In this document: positions 1-5,918 of the stretch, piece after piece | Position numbering within the stretch: the stretch's first letter is position 1 | Layout of the letters: every line of letters begins with the position of its first letter | Assembly: GCA_012800145.1 (NCBI GenBank) | Contig: JAAZJW010000059.1 | Location: 1-6,644 of the forward strand | Direction: 5' to 3' | Source of the DNA: Clostridiales bacterium | Lineage (GTDB): Bacteria; Bacillota; Clostridia; Peptostreptococcales; Natronincolaceae | DNA length: 6,644 nucleotides | Notes under the pieces: model-generated | The model's database searches: none | Seen by the model: only the letters and a program-made list of their open reading frames with translations | Told to the model about the DNA's origin: nothing | Translations under genes and position numbers: made by a program

Positions 1-2
1 AA

Positions 3-1892
3 ATGGACAGAAATACCTATATAGACAATATACCGGTGGAGGAGGCCAAGGTTAAATATTTCGAGGGGTTAAATATTCAGGAACACTTCGAGGAATTGGC
101 CCCTACAGACGCTTTAAACAGGGTGACCTATGAAGCAATATATGCCAAGATGAGTTCTCCCGGTTATAATGCAGCTGCGATGGACGGTATAGCTGTTGTG
201 GCAGCTAAGACAAAGGGGGCTACAGAAATTTCGCCGGTAGTTTTGGTGGAGGGCGAGGATTTTTCATATGTCAATACCGGAAACCAGATTTCAAATCCCT
301 ATGATTCTGTTATAATGATTGAGGATGTAATTGATCTGGGTGATGGACGGGTTAAAATTTTAAAATCCGCCTATCCGTGGCAACATATCAGGCAGATTGG
401 GGAAGACATAGTTGCTACCGAAATGATAATACCATCAGGGCATATTATAAGGCCTATTGATCTGGGTGCATTGATATCCGGGGGCATTGAAAAGTTAAGG
501 GTGTATAAAAAACCCAGAGTAGGTATTCTTCCGACCGGCACGGAGATAGTTGAGGATATAAAACAGGTAACCGACGGTAAAATTATTGATTCTAATTCCC
601 GGGTTTTTGAGGGTTTAGTAAAAGAATACGGAGGTATACCCAACAGATATGCCCCCCATAGTGACGATTATCAATTGTTGATAAAGGCAATATCAAAAGG
701 TGTCGAGGAAAATGATATGTTGCTTATAAATGCAGGTTCTTCTGCAGGGACTACTGATTATACGGTCAAACTGATTGAGGAATTAGGTGAGGTTGTGGTT
801 CATGGCGTAGCCATGCAGCCCGGAAAACCGACTATTTTAGGTATTATAAACAATAAACCTGTAATAGGAATTCCCGGATATCCTGTTTCCGCATATTTTA
901 TCTTTGAAACCTTTGTGAAACCGGTGATAGAGAAATATATCGGACTCGAGTCAAAGGATGAAGATACTATTCACGGTGTGCTTTCCAACAGGGTTGTATC
1001 ATCACTGAAAAATAGAGAATTAGTGAGACTGAATTTAGGATATGTAAGGGATAAATTAATAGCCACCCCGATAGGTGGAGGGGCTGGGGCAACTATGAGT
1101 CTGGTAAAAGCCGATGGGATAGGTATTATCCCTAGGAACATTGAAGGGATAGATGCAGGAGACACCATTGAAATAAACCTATTAAAACCTATGTCAACTA
1201 TAAAAACAAAATTAGTATCTATAGGCAGTCATGATTTGATTATGGATGTATTGGGAGATATGGCTGAACTTTCCTCAGGGCATGTGGGAAGCATGGGTGG
1301 AATATTGTCCATGAAAAGGGGGGAGTCCCATATAGCACCGATTCATTTACTGGATGAAGATACAGGGGAATACAATATAAGTTATGTTAAAAAATATTTT
1401 TCCGAGCAGAAAATGGCCCTTATTAAGGGAGTAAAAAGATTGCAGGGATTTATCGTGCAGAATGGAAACCCTGAAGGGATAATAGACTTTAAGGATTTAG
1501 TAAAGGAAGGGGTCACCTATGCCAACAGACAAAGGGGTGCAGGTACAAGGGTATTGCTGGATTACCATTTAAAATTAGACAATATAGACCCGGATCTTAT
1601 AGAAGGTTATACAAGGGAATTGAATACACATATGGCTGTGAGTGCGGCAGTAAAAACAGGTTCCGCTACCACAGGGTTGGGTATTTATTCCGCAGCAAAG
1701 GCCATGGATTTGGATTTTGTGGATGTAACCTATGAGGATTATGATTTTCTGGTGCCATATGAATTATTAGAGGATCCGAGGGTTGGAAAGTTTATCGAAT
1801 TGTTGAAATCAGACCTTTTCCAATCCAGGGTAAATAAATTGGGTGGATATAAGTTTGAAAATACAGGAGATGTAATAACAATAGGAAGCTAG
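3..1892 (+). CDS. moeA: MoeA molybdopterin molybdotransferase fused to a periplasmic-binding-protein-like domain
   Basis: Last step of molybdenum cofactor synthesis: MoeA inserts molybdate (or tungstate) into adenylylated molybdopterin in the cytoplasm. Residues 1 to about 393 are a complete MoeA. Visible motifs are NAAAMDG (56-62), PTGTE (177-181), NAGSSAG (243-249), PGKP (273-276) and GIPGYPVSA (289-297). Residues about 403-625 form a second domain like COG1910 molybdate-binding proteins, with IGSHD (407-411), GHVGSMGG (426-433), LLDEDTGEYN (449-458) and NRQRGAGTR (508-516). No signal peptide or membrane segment is seen, so this domain should be cytosolic; that it senses or delivers the oxyanion is inference. 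The 629 residues match the usual size of this clostridial and archaeal fusion, so the ATG at the window edge is probably the true start, though its SD site lies outside. The TAG stop lies 8 bases before moaA, whose SD overlaps it. Confidence 0.93.
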   Translation: MDRNTYIDNIPVEEAKVKYFEGLNIQEHFEELAPTDALNRVTYEAIYAKMSSPGYNAAAMDGIAVVAAKTKGATEISPVVLVEGEDFSYVNTGNQISNPYDSVIMIEDVIDLGDGRVKILKSAYPWQHIRQIGEDIVATEMIIPSGHIIRPIDLGALISGGIEKLRVYKKPRVGILPTGTEIVEDIKQVTDGKIIDSNSRVFEGLVKEYGGIPNRYAPHSDDYQLLIKAISKGVEENDMLLINAGSSAGTTDYTVKLIEELGEVVVHGVAMQPGKPTILGIINNKPVIGIPGYPVSAYFIFETFVKPVIEKYIGLESKDEDTIHGVLSNRVVSSLKNRELVRLNLGYVRDKLIATPIGGGAGATMSLVKADGIGIIPRNIEGIDAGDTIEINLLKPMSTIKTKLVSIGSHDLIMDVLGDMAELSSGHVGSMGGILSMKRGESHIAPIHLLDEDTGEYNISYVKKYFSEQKMALIKGVKRLQGFIVQNGNPEGIIDFKDLVKEGVTYANRQRGAGTRVLLDYHLKLDNIDPDLIEGYTRELNTHMAVSAAVKTGSATTGLGIYSAAKAMDLDFVDVTYEDYDFLVPYELLEDPRVGKFIELLKSDLFQSRVNKLGGYKFENTGDVITIGS

Positions 1893-1897
1893 GTGAT
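1891..1897 (+). promoter_or_regulatory. Shine-Dalgarno site of moaA overlapping the moeA stop
   Basis: AGGTGAT begins with the last two bases of the moeA TAG stop and sits three bases before the GTG start of moaA. It matches the 3' half of the UAAGGAGGUGAU ribosome-binding consensus, which explains the short spacing. It supports GTG at 1901 as the moaA start and translational linkage to moeA. Confidence 0.8.
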
Positions 1898-1900
1898 AAA

Positions 1901-2857
1901 GTGAGGGATTCATTTGGAAGAGAGATAACCTATCTCAGGATATCTTTAACAGACAGGTGTAATTATAGATGTATTTACTGTATGCCCCAGCATGGTATAG
2001 ATAACAAATTGGATCATGAGGATATGTTATCCCTGGAAGAAATGTATGTACTGATAAAGAATTTTGTAGAGTTAGGGATTAATAAAATCAGATTTACCGG
2101 CGGGGAGCCTCTGGTCAGAAAAGGTATAGTTGATTTGGTAGGCAAAGTAAGCAAATTAAAAGGGGTCAGGGATTTAGCCATGACCACAAACGGCCAGTTA
2201 TTAAAACAAATGGCTAAGCCCCTGAAAGAAGCCGGGTTAAACAGGGTTAATATCAGTTTGGATACATTAGACCCTATGAAATTTGTGAAAATCACAAGAC
2301 AAGGGGACTTGAATGCTGTATTAGAAGGCATAGATGAAGCCATAAATGTGGGTTTAACCCCGGTAAAGATTAACACTGTATTAATCGGTGGAATCAATGA
2401 CGATGAAATAAGGGATTTAATAGATTTTACCAAAAGGGGAATAGATGTAAGATTCATAGAATTGATGCCTATAGGGGAAGCGGCCAATTTTGCCAAAGAG
2501 AGATTTGTTTCTACCAATCTGGTGCTGGAAACTGTAAGTGAACTCGTTCCTATAGAAAGGGAGGACAAGTCTTCTCCGGCAGCTTACTATGTTCTTCCCG
2601 GTGTCAAAGGTAAGGTTGGACTTATAAATCCTATCTCTTGTAAATTTTGTGAAAATTGTAATAGAGTCAGGCTTACATCTTCGGGAAAGTTAAAACTTTG
2701 CTTGCATTCGGATAGGGAAATAGATCTGGGCTCCGCACTACGGAATAATGAAAATATTAAAGAAATTATTAGGGATGCTATATGGACCAAAGAAGAGAGC
2801 CATCACTTAGAAGATGAACAGTATATAATTAGAAATATGAACCAGATAGGAGGGTAA
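1901..2857 (+). CDS. moaA: GTP 3',8-cyclase MoaA (radical SAM)
   Basis: First step of molybdenum cofactor synthesis: radical S-adenosylmethionine cyclisation of GTP to 3',8-cyclo-dihydro-GTP, the substrate of MoaC. The N-terminal 4Fe-4S cluster motif CxxxCxxC is C20, C24 and C27, preceded by TDR (17-19). GGEP at 67-70 is the SAM-binding motif. The C-terminal cluster that binds GTP is C250, C253 and C267 in the pattern CxxC-x13-C. Arginines R255 and R257 in NRVRLT match the family's GTP contacts, and an extra cysteine, C247, sits three residues before the cluster. The chain ends in QIGG; the terminal Gly-Gly is known to be essential in the family. The 318 residues are near the usual length, and nothing is missing. 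It is the middle gene of the operon, two bases before moaC. Confidence 0.97.
   Translation: MRDSFGREITYLRISLTDRCNYRCIYCMPQHGIDNKLDHEDMLSLEEMYVLIKNFVELGINKIRFTGGEPLVRKGIVDLVGKVSKLKGVRDLAMTTNGQLLKQMAKPLKEAGLNRVNISLDTLDPMKFVKITRQGDLNAVLEGIDEAINVGLTPVKINTVLIGGINDDEIRDLIDFTKRGIDVRFIELMPIGEAANFAKERFVSTNLVLETVSELVPIEREDKSSPAAYYVLPGVKGKVGLINPISCKFCENCNRVRLTSSGKLKLCLHSDREIDLGSALRNNENIKEIIRDAIWTKEESHHLEDEQYIIRNMNQIGG
2848..2854 (+). promoter_or_regulatory. Shine-Dalgarno site of moaC inside the moaA C-terminal codons
   Basis: AGGAGGG lies wholly within moaA, five bases before the moaC ATG. It comprises the last base of the Ile codon ATA plus the two glycine codons GGA and GGG of the required Gly-Gly tail. 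The same bases therefore encode an essential protein tail and start translation of the next enzyme. Confidence 0.9.
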
Positions 2858-2859
2858 AT

Positions 2860-3333
2860 ATGGACAAATTAACCCACTTTAATAAAAGTGGTAGAGCCCA
2901 CATGGTAGAGGTAGGGGATAAAGATATAACCAAGAGGACCGCCATAGCCAGGGGAAGAATTATCATGAAGGACGAAACCCTCCAAAGAATAAAAGACGGG
3001 TTGATAGAAAAGGGGGACGTATTGTCGGTTGCTCAAGTAGGGGGCATAATGGGGGCTAAGAAAACCAGTGAACTAATCCCTATGTGCCATAATATATTTT
3101 TAACCGGGGCAGACATCAGATTTCAGTTTATTGATAACGGTGTGGAAGTAGAAGCGGAAGTTAATTCTACAGACAAGACCGGAGTGGAAATGGAAGCACT
3201 GACTGCGGTCAGCATAGCGTGTTTGACGATCTATGATATGTGCAAAGCTATGGACAGAGGTATGGAAATTCAGGACATAATGTTAATTAAAAAAGCAGGC
3301 GGAAGATCGGGCGTGTATATAAGGGAAAAATAA
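2860..3333 (+). CDS. moaC: Cyclic pyranopterin monophosphate synthase MoaC
   Basis: Converts the MoaA product, 3',8-cyclo-dihydro-GTP, to cyclic pyranopterin monophosphate in the cytoplasm. At 157 residues it has the family's normal length and aligns closely with E. coli MoaC as I recall it. The catalytic set is present: K51 in KGD, H77 in MCHN, E110 and E112 in GVEMEAL, and D126 and K129 in YDMCKA. The C-terminal KKAGGRSG (144-151) matches the family signature KSGGKSG. One visible variation is Asn instead of the common Pro after the catalytic His (CHN instead of CHP); I believe this also occurs in other clostridia. The ATG has a strong SD located in the end of moaA. It is the last gene of the operon, with a terminator 21 bases beyond its stop. 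Confidence 0.97.
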   Translation: MDKLTHFNKSGRAHMVEVGDKDITKRTAIARGRIIMKDETLQRIKDGLIEKGDVLSVAQVGGIMGAKKTSELIPMCHNIFLTGADIRFQFIDNGVEVEAEVNSTDKTGVEMEALTAVSIACLTIYDMCKAMDRGMEIQDIMLIKKAGGRSGVYIREK

Positions 3334-3353
3334 TATACGGGATTTTTCATTCT

Positions 3354-3390
3354 GTGTGTCGGGGGATGTTTCACTCGGCACATTTTTTAT
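3354..3390 (+). terminator. Rho-independent terminator of the moeA-moaA-moaC operon
   Basis: The left arm TGTGTCGGG (3355-3363) pairs with CTCGGCACA (3374-3382) over nine pairs, including two G-T wobbles, around a ten-base loop. A G-T pair (3354/3383) can extend it. Six T residues follow directly (3383-3388). This separates the cofactor operon from the next forward gene. Confidence 0.85.
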
Positions 3391-3392
3391 TT

Positions 3393-3416
3393 GGTTATTT
3401 AGTACACACAATAACC
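3393..3416. repeat. Short inverted repeat behind the operon terminator
   Basis: GGTTATT (3393-3399) and AATAACC (3410-3416) form a perfect seven-base inverted repeat with a ten-base loop. No T-run follows it on either strand, so it is not a second terminator. It may be an operator, an RNA hairpin or chance. Confidence 0.4.
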
Positions 3417-3491
3417 TTAGTTGAATAAATTAATAATATGTATCCAATGTTCCGCCGAAAGAATTTTTATATAAATTGCAAAAATACCTAC

Positions 3492-3515
3492 CATTCCATT
3501 ACAGTTTGTGGAATG
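3492..3515. repeat. Short inverted repeat upstream of the P-loop gene
   Basis: CATTCCA (3492-3498) and TGGAATG (3509-3515) form a perfect seven-base inverted repeat with a ten-base loop, about 80 bases before the proposed start at 3595. It could be an operator or a 5' leader hairpin. I found no convincing sigma-A promoter pair in 3391-3580. The right arm overlaps the longer alternative GTG start at 3508, another reason to treat this stretch as non-coding. Confidence 0.4.
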
Positions 3516-3580
3516 TGGGATATACAAATTATGGGATGTCGTTAAAATTATAAACCGTCGGGCAAATACAACATATTTTT

Positions 3581-3590
3581 GGAGGGAGGA
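3581..3590 (+). promoter_or_regulatory. Shine-Dalgarno site that fixes the start at 3595
   Basis: GGAGGGAGGA ends four bases before ATG 3595. It is by far the best ribosome-binding sequence in the leader. The GTG at 3508, which opens the same frame 29 codons earlier, has no purine-rich site before it. Confidence 0.88.
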
Positions 3591-3594
3591 AACC

Positions 3595-4677
3595 ATGGTG
3601 ACGGAAAAGGGAAACATTAAAAGACTTTTGCCGGGAAGCAATACACCTGTTGGGTTTTATTCGTATTTTGAATATATTATAAACCAAAAAGAAGCAAGGA
3701 AAATATATTACTTTAAGGGGGGCCCCGGTGTAGGAAAGTCCTACATGATGAAGAAGATAGGTTATGAAATGGTTGATAGAGGGTTAGACATAGAATTTCA
3801 CCATTGTGCCGCGGATCCCGAATCTGTTGATGCGGTTGTTATACCCAGCATAGGAATGGCTATAATAGATGGCACAACCCCTCATGTCACTGACCCAAGA
3901 TATCCGGGTGTTACGGGGATAACAGTTAATCTGGATGAGTTCTTGAATGAAGAAGGCCTAAGAAAAGTTAAAAATAGCGTTATAGAATCTACAGAGGACA
4001 ACAAAAACATCTATATCAGGGTATATAAATACCTGGCAGCGGCAAAATTGATACATGATGATATCGAATGGATTAACAATTATTCCATGGACTATAGCAA
4101 GGTTAATGAAGAAACCGATGGGTTAATAAATAGGTACTTAGGTGCTATTAAAAATAAAAATAAATTTGGTAGGGAAAGGCACCTTTTTGGGAGTTCGTAC
4201 ACATTAAAGGGTAGGGTAGACCACGCGGAAACTTTTATCGGTATAATAGGGGAGATTATTTACATAAAAGGGGATGATGGTACGGGCAAATCAACTTTAC
4301 TCAAAAGGTTATCATTGATGGCATTGAACAAGGGTTATGATGTGGAAATTTATCACGAACCGTTGGTACCGGAAAAGATAGAGTCCATTGTTATTCCGGA
4401 ACTTGATCTGGCCTTTACAACAAACGATAAATTTTTTGATAAGGAAACTGTTGATTTGGATACGTATATAGATGAAACAAAAATTAAAAAATATAAAGGG
4501 GATTTAAAACATAGTAAAAAAGTCTTTAACGAGCTACTAAATGATGCCTTTACTTATTTGGGCAAAACCAACGATGCACACAACGAAATGGAAAAGCACT
4601 ATTCACCGAACATTTTTTATGAAGGCTTGGATAGGGTTAGGGAGGATATATTGAAGGAGATAACCAGTATAATTTAA
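3595..4677 (+). CDS. Tandem-duplicated P-loop NTPase-like protein, PRK06851-type
   Basis: Function unknown; probably a cytoplasmic ATP- or GTP-binding protein. It has 360 residues in two related halves. Half one has Walker A GGPGVGKS (42-49) and a Walker B-like strand MAIIDG (88-93). Half two has Walker A GDDGTGKS (226-233). The halves align without gaps at an offset of 184 residues from 37-94 to 221-278, with 19 of 58 positions identical, including GKS, GxDxE, H, PE and VIP. Asp92 is replaced by Thr276, so the second site may bind a nucleotide but hydrolyse it poorly. A helical tail follows each P-loop half. The layout resembles the clostridial family I recall as PRK06851; no substrate is known to me. 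No signal peptide or membrane segment is seen. It stands alone between a terminator and a convergent gene. The longer frame start, GTG 3508, is rejected because ATG 3595 has a strong SD. Confidence 0.85.
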   Translation: MVTEKGNIKRLLPGSNTPVGFYSYFEYIINQKEARKIYYFKGGPGVGKSYMMKKIGYEMVDRGLDIEFHHCAADPESVDAVVIPSIGMAIIDGTTPHVTDPRYPGVTGITVNLDEFLNEEGLRKVKNSVIESTEDNKNIYIRVYKYLAAAKLIHDDIEWINNYSMDYSKVNEETDGLINRYLGAIKNKNKFGRERHLFGSSYTLKGRVDHAETFIGIIGEIIYIKGDDGTGKSTLLKRLSLMALNKGYDVEIYHEPLVPEKIESIVIPELDLAFTTNDKFFDKETVDLDTYIDETKIKKYKGDLKHSKKVFNELLNDAFTYLGKTNDAHNEMEKHYSPNIFYEGLDRVREDILKEITSII

Positions 4678-4690
4678 ATTTAATAATAAA

Positions 4691-4794
4691 GCAAAAACCG
4701 GGCGATTACATTTAAGAAACGTGACCACAGCCTTGGGCAGAATAGCCACAGGTGATGTTCACAAACCAAACTGTAATCGCATGTATTTTTTTGC
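4691..4794. repeat. Long imperfect inverted repeat between convergent genes; possible two-way terminator or structured RNA
   Basis: The outer arms GCAAAAA (4691-4697) and TTTTTGC (4788-4794) pair over seven bases. After an asymmetric internal loop, GCGATTACA (4702-4710) pairs perfectly with TGTAATCGC (4772-4780). The 61-base interior can fold further: GTGA (4721-4724) with TCAC (4759-4762), and GGC (4736-4738) with GCC (4745-4747). It also holds two direct CCACAG copies (4725-4730 and 4746-4751). The stem is followed by a T-run on the plus strand and by CCGGTTTTTGC on the minus strand, so it could stop transcription from both flanking genes. The long loop is unusual for a terminator. No flanking direct repeat marks it as a mobile element, and I do not recognise a known RNA family. 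Confidence 0.55.
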
Positions 4795-4824
4795 AGGGCA
4801 CTCTATTTATGGCCGGGGCTCATA

Positions 4825-5703
4825 TTATTTTAGGGTGGCTTTTTTGTTGACAGGGGCTTGGTTGGACCAAATGCTTCTGCCGTCACTAAGTACCACAACA
4901 GTTTGCTGTAAATCGGTGCGGTAAATAAAGACCCCGGATTGCTCCAGGCGTGTTATAACTTCTTTATGAGGGTGGTTATAAGGATTATTGCTACCGAGTG
5001 AAATAAGTGCAACTTCCGGACTGACATAATCCAGAAATTGCTGGGTTGTCGAAGCATTACTTCCATGGTGGCCAATGTTCAGTACATTTGCTTTTAAATC
5101 ATTTTTACTATATGTATCTATTAAATCCATTTCCGCCTCACGTTCCATATCGCCGGTGAACAGAAACGATTTGTCTTTATAGTCCAGTTTAAAAACGATG
5201 CTCCATAGATTTAAATTATCTCCATAGTCTTTTATGGGGCCTAAAAAATGTAGGTTAATATCCTTGTCAAATTTGATAATACTGTTTGGTCGGGGAGTAT
5301 CGATAACAAAGCCGTTGGATTCAATGGCAGCAAGCAATTTTTCAAAAGTAGCGCTGGTATGGAGTTTTTGGGGCATAATAATTTTTTTTATGTTAAAATT
5401 ATTAACAATTTCAGGTAATCCCCCTATATGGTCGGTGTGGGGGTGTGTGCCTATAAGCAAATCGATTTTGTTAACCCCATGCTTCAACAGGTAGGATTTT
5501 ACCTTTTTTCCTTGGGAGGCTTCTCCTGCATCAATTAGAATTGTTTTGTTATTAGGTGTGATTATTAAAATACTTTCGCCCTGTCCCACATCAATCATAT
5601 GTATCGATAAAATGTCAGAGGCCCTGTTACATCCAACAAGTATGGACAGGGTCAAGGACAATATAATAATGAGTGCAATGGTAATTTTAATATTATTTTT
5701 CAC
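4825..5703 (-). CDS. Secreted lipoprotein with ComEC-like metallo-beta-lactamase domain
   Basis: Probable surface-anchored metal-dependent hydrolase related to the C-terminal domain of the DNA-uptake protein ComEC/Rec2. With the GTG start at 5703 it has 292 residues. An N-terminal basic stretch and hydrophobic run (2-21) end in the lipobox LVGC (22-25), so Cys25 should be lipidated outside the membrane. The beta-lactamase-fold motifs follow in order: MIDVGQGES (36-44), ILIDAGE (55-61), the metal-binding HPHTDHIGG (87-95), FTGD (182-185), GHHGS (211-215), NHPH (243-246) and YRTD (261-264). It lacks the membrane channel region of full ComEC. Free-standing forms are common in clostridia; a role in extracellular DNA or phosphodiester cleavage is inference. 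TTG 5718 opens the frame earlier but overlaps the SD. It converges on the P-loop gene and diverges from the TPR gene. Confidence 0.9.
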   Translation of the reverse strand: MKNNIKITIALIIILSLTLSILVGCNRASDILSIHMIDVGQGESILIITPNNKTILIDAGEASQGKKVKSYLLKHGVNKIDLLIGTHPHTDHIGGLPEIVNNFNIKKIIMPQKLHTSATFEKLLAAIESNGFVIDTPRPNSIIKFDKDINLHFLGPIKDYGDNLNLWSIVFKLDYKDKSFLFTGDMEREAEMDLIDTYSKNDLKANVLNIGHHGSNASTTQQFLDYVSPEVALISLGSNNPYNHPHKEVITRLEQSGVFIYRTDLQQTVVVLSDGRSIWSNQAPVNKKATLK

Positions 5704-5710
5704 ATAATTT

Positions 5711-5716
5711 CCCTCC
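5711..5716 (-). promoter_or_regulatory. Shine-Dalgarno site fixing the lipoprotein start at 5703
   Basis: On the minus strand GGAGGG (5716 to 5711) lies seven bases before GTG 5703. The alternative in-frame TTG at 5718 begins within this purine block and cannot use it. Starting at 5703 also gives a normal lipoprotein signal of Met-Lys followed by a hydrophobic run. Confidence 0.85.
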
Positions 5717-5835
5717 AATGTGTAAGACTTATGATATATTTAAGTTATATATCAATATAATACACTATTATGCTGATATTAAAAGGCCTGTGTTTAGTGT
5801 GTTGCACGGTTTATCCTGTTTTATGGTTATTTTAT

Positions 5836-5847
5836 ACAATCAATTGT
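5836..5847. repeat. ACAAT-n2-ATTGT dyad in the divergent intergenic region
   Basis: ACAAT (5836-5840) and ATTGT (5843-5847) form five-base inverted arms around CA. It lies upstream of the predicted forward promoter and resembles the palindrome at 5899-5908. It could be an operator half of a shared control region, or chance in AT-rich DNA. Confidence 0.3.
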
Positions 5848-5858
5848 CATTCTGGCGG

Positions 5859-5887
5859 TTAACAAATTGGATTAAATATAGTAGAAT
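5859..5887 (+). promoter_or_regulatory. Sigma-A-like promoter for the TPR gene
   Basis: TTAACA (5859-5864, five of six to TTGACA) and TAGAAT (5882-5887, five of six to TATAAT) are separated by exactly 17 bases. Transcription would start near 5894. If that is right, the purine-rich AGGGAAG at 5891-5897 is partly outside the transcript, which argues against the TTG start at 5904 and for a start further down. Confidence 0.5.
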
Positions 5888-5898
5888 GTAAGGGAAGT

Positions 5899-5908
5899 AA
5901 CAATTGTT
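5899..5908. repeat. Perfect palindrome AACAATTGTT just downstream of the promoter
   Basis: This ten-base perfect palindrome lies about 5-15 bases after the predicted transcription start. That is the usual place for a repressor operator. Its core resembles the dyad at 5836-5847. No cognate regulator is visible in the window. Confidence 0.35.
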
Positions 5909-5918
5909 CTTGAAAGCG

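Noticed and set aside
371..1168. Two minus-strand open frames (371-643 and 971-1168) inside moeA
   Set aside because: Both are antisense shadows of a well-conserved coding region, with no recognisable motifs.
2014..2568. A 184-residue open frame on the minus strand inside moaA
   Set aside because: It is fully antisense to a certain moaA gene. The protein is low-complexity Ser/Leu/Ile-rich, as expected of a shadow frame, with no family motif and no plausible context.
3508..3594. N-terminal extension of the P-loop protein from GTG 3508
   Set aside because: There is no SD before 3508, a hairpin arm overlaps it, and ATG 3595 has a ten-base purine-rich SD at good spacing.
3391..3594. Sigma-A promoter for the P-loop gene
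   Set aside because: Candidate -35 and -10 boxes such as TTGAAT at 3421 and TATAAA at 3549 have no partner at 16-18 base spacing.
3417..3641. A 74-residue minus-strand open frame overlapping the start of the P-loop gene
   Set aside because: It overlaps the strong SD and first codons of the P-loop gene and resembles no known protein.
4691..4794. Identification of the inverted-repeat element as a molybdenum cofactor riboswitch
   Set aside because: The element lies downstream of, not before, any gene it could regulate. I cannot match its conserved positions to that RNA or to other riboswitches I remember. A molybdenum riboswitch, if present, would lie upstream of moeA outside the window.
4721..4924. 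A 67-residue plus-strand open frame across the convergent intergenic region
   Set aside because: It covers the inverted-repeat element and the antisense end of the lipoprotein gene. Its GTG start lacks an SD and no motif is visible.
5234..5494. An 86-residue plus-strand open frame inside the lipoprotein gene
   Set aside because: It is the antisense shadow of the conserved metal-binding region of the ComEC-like domain.
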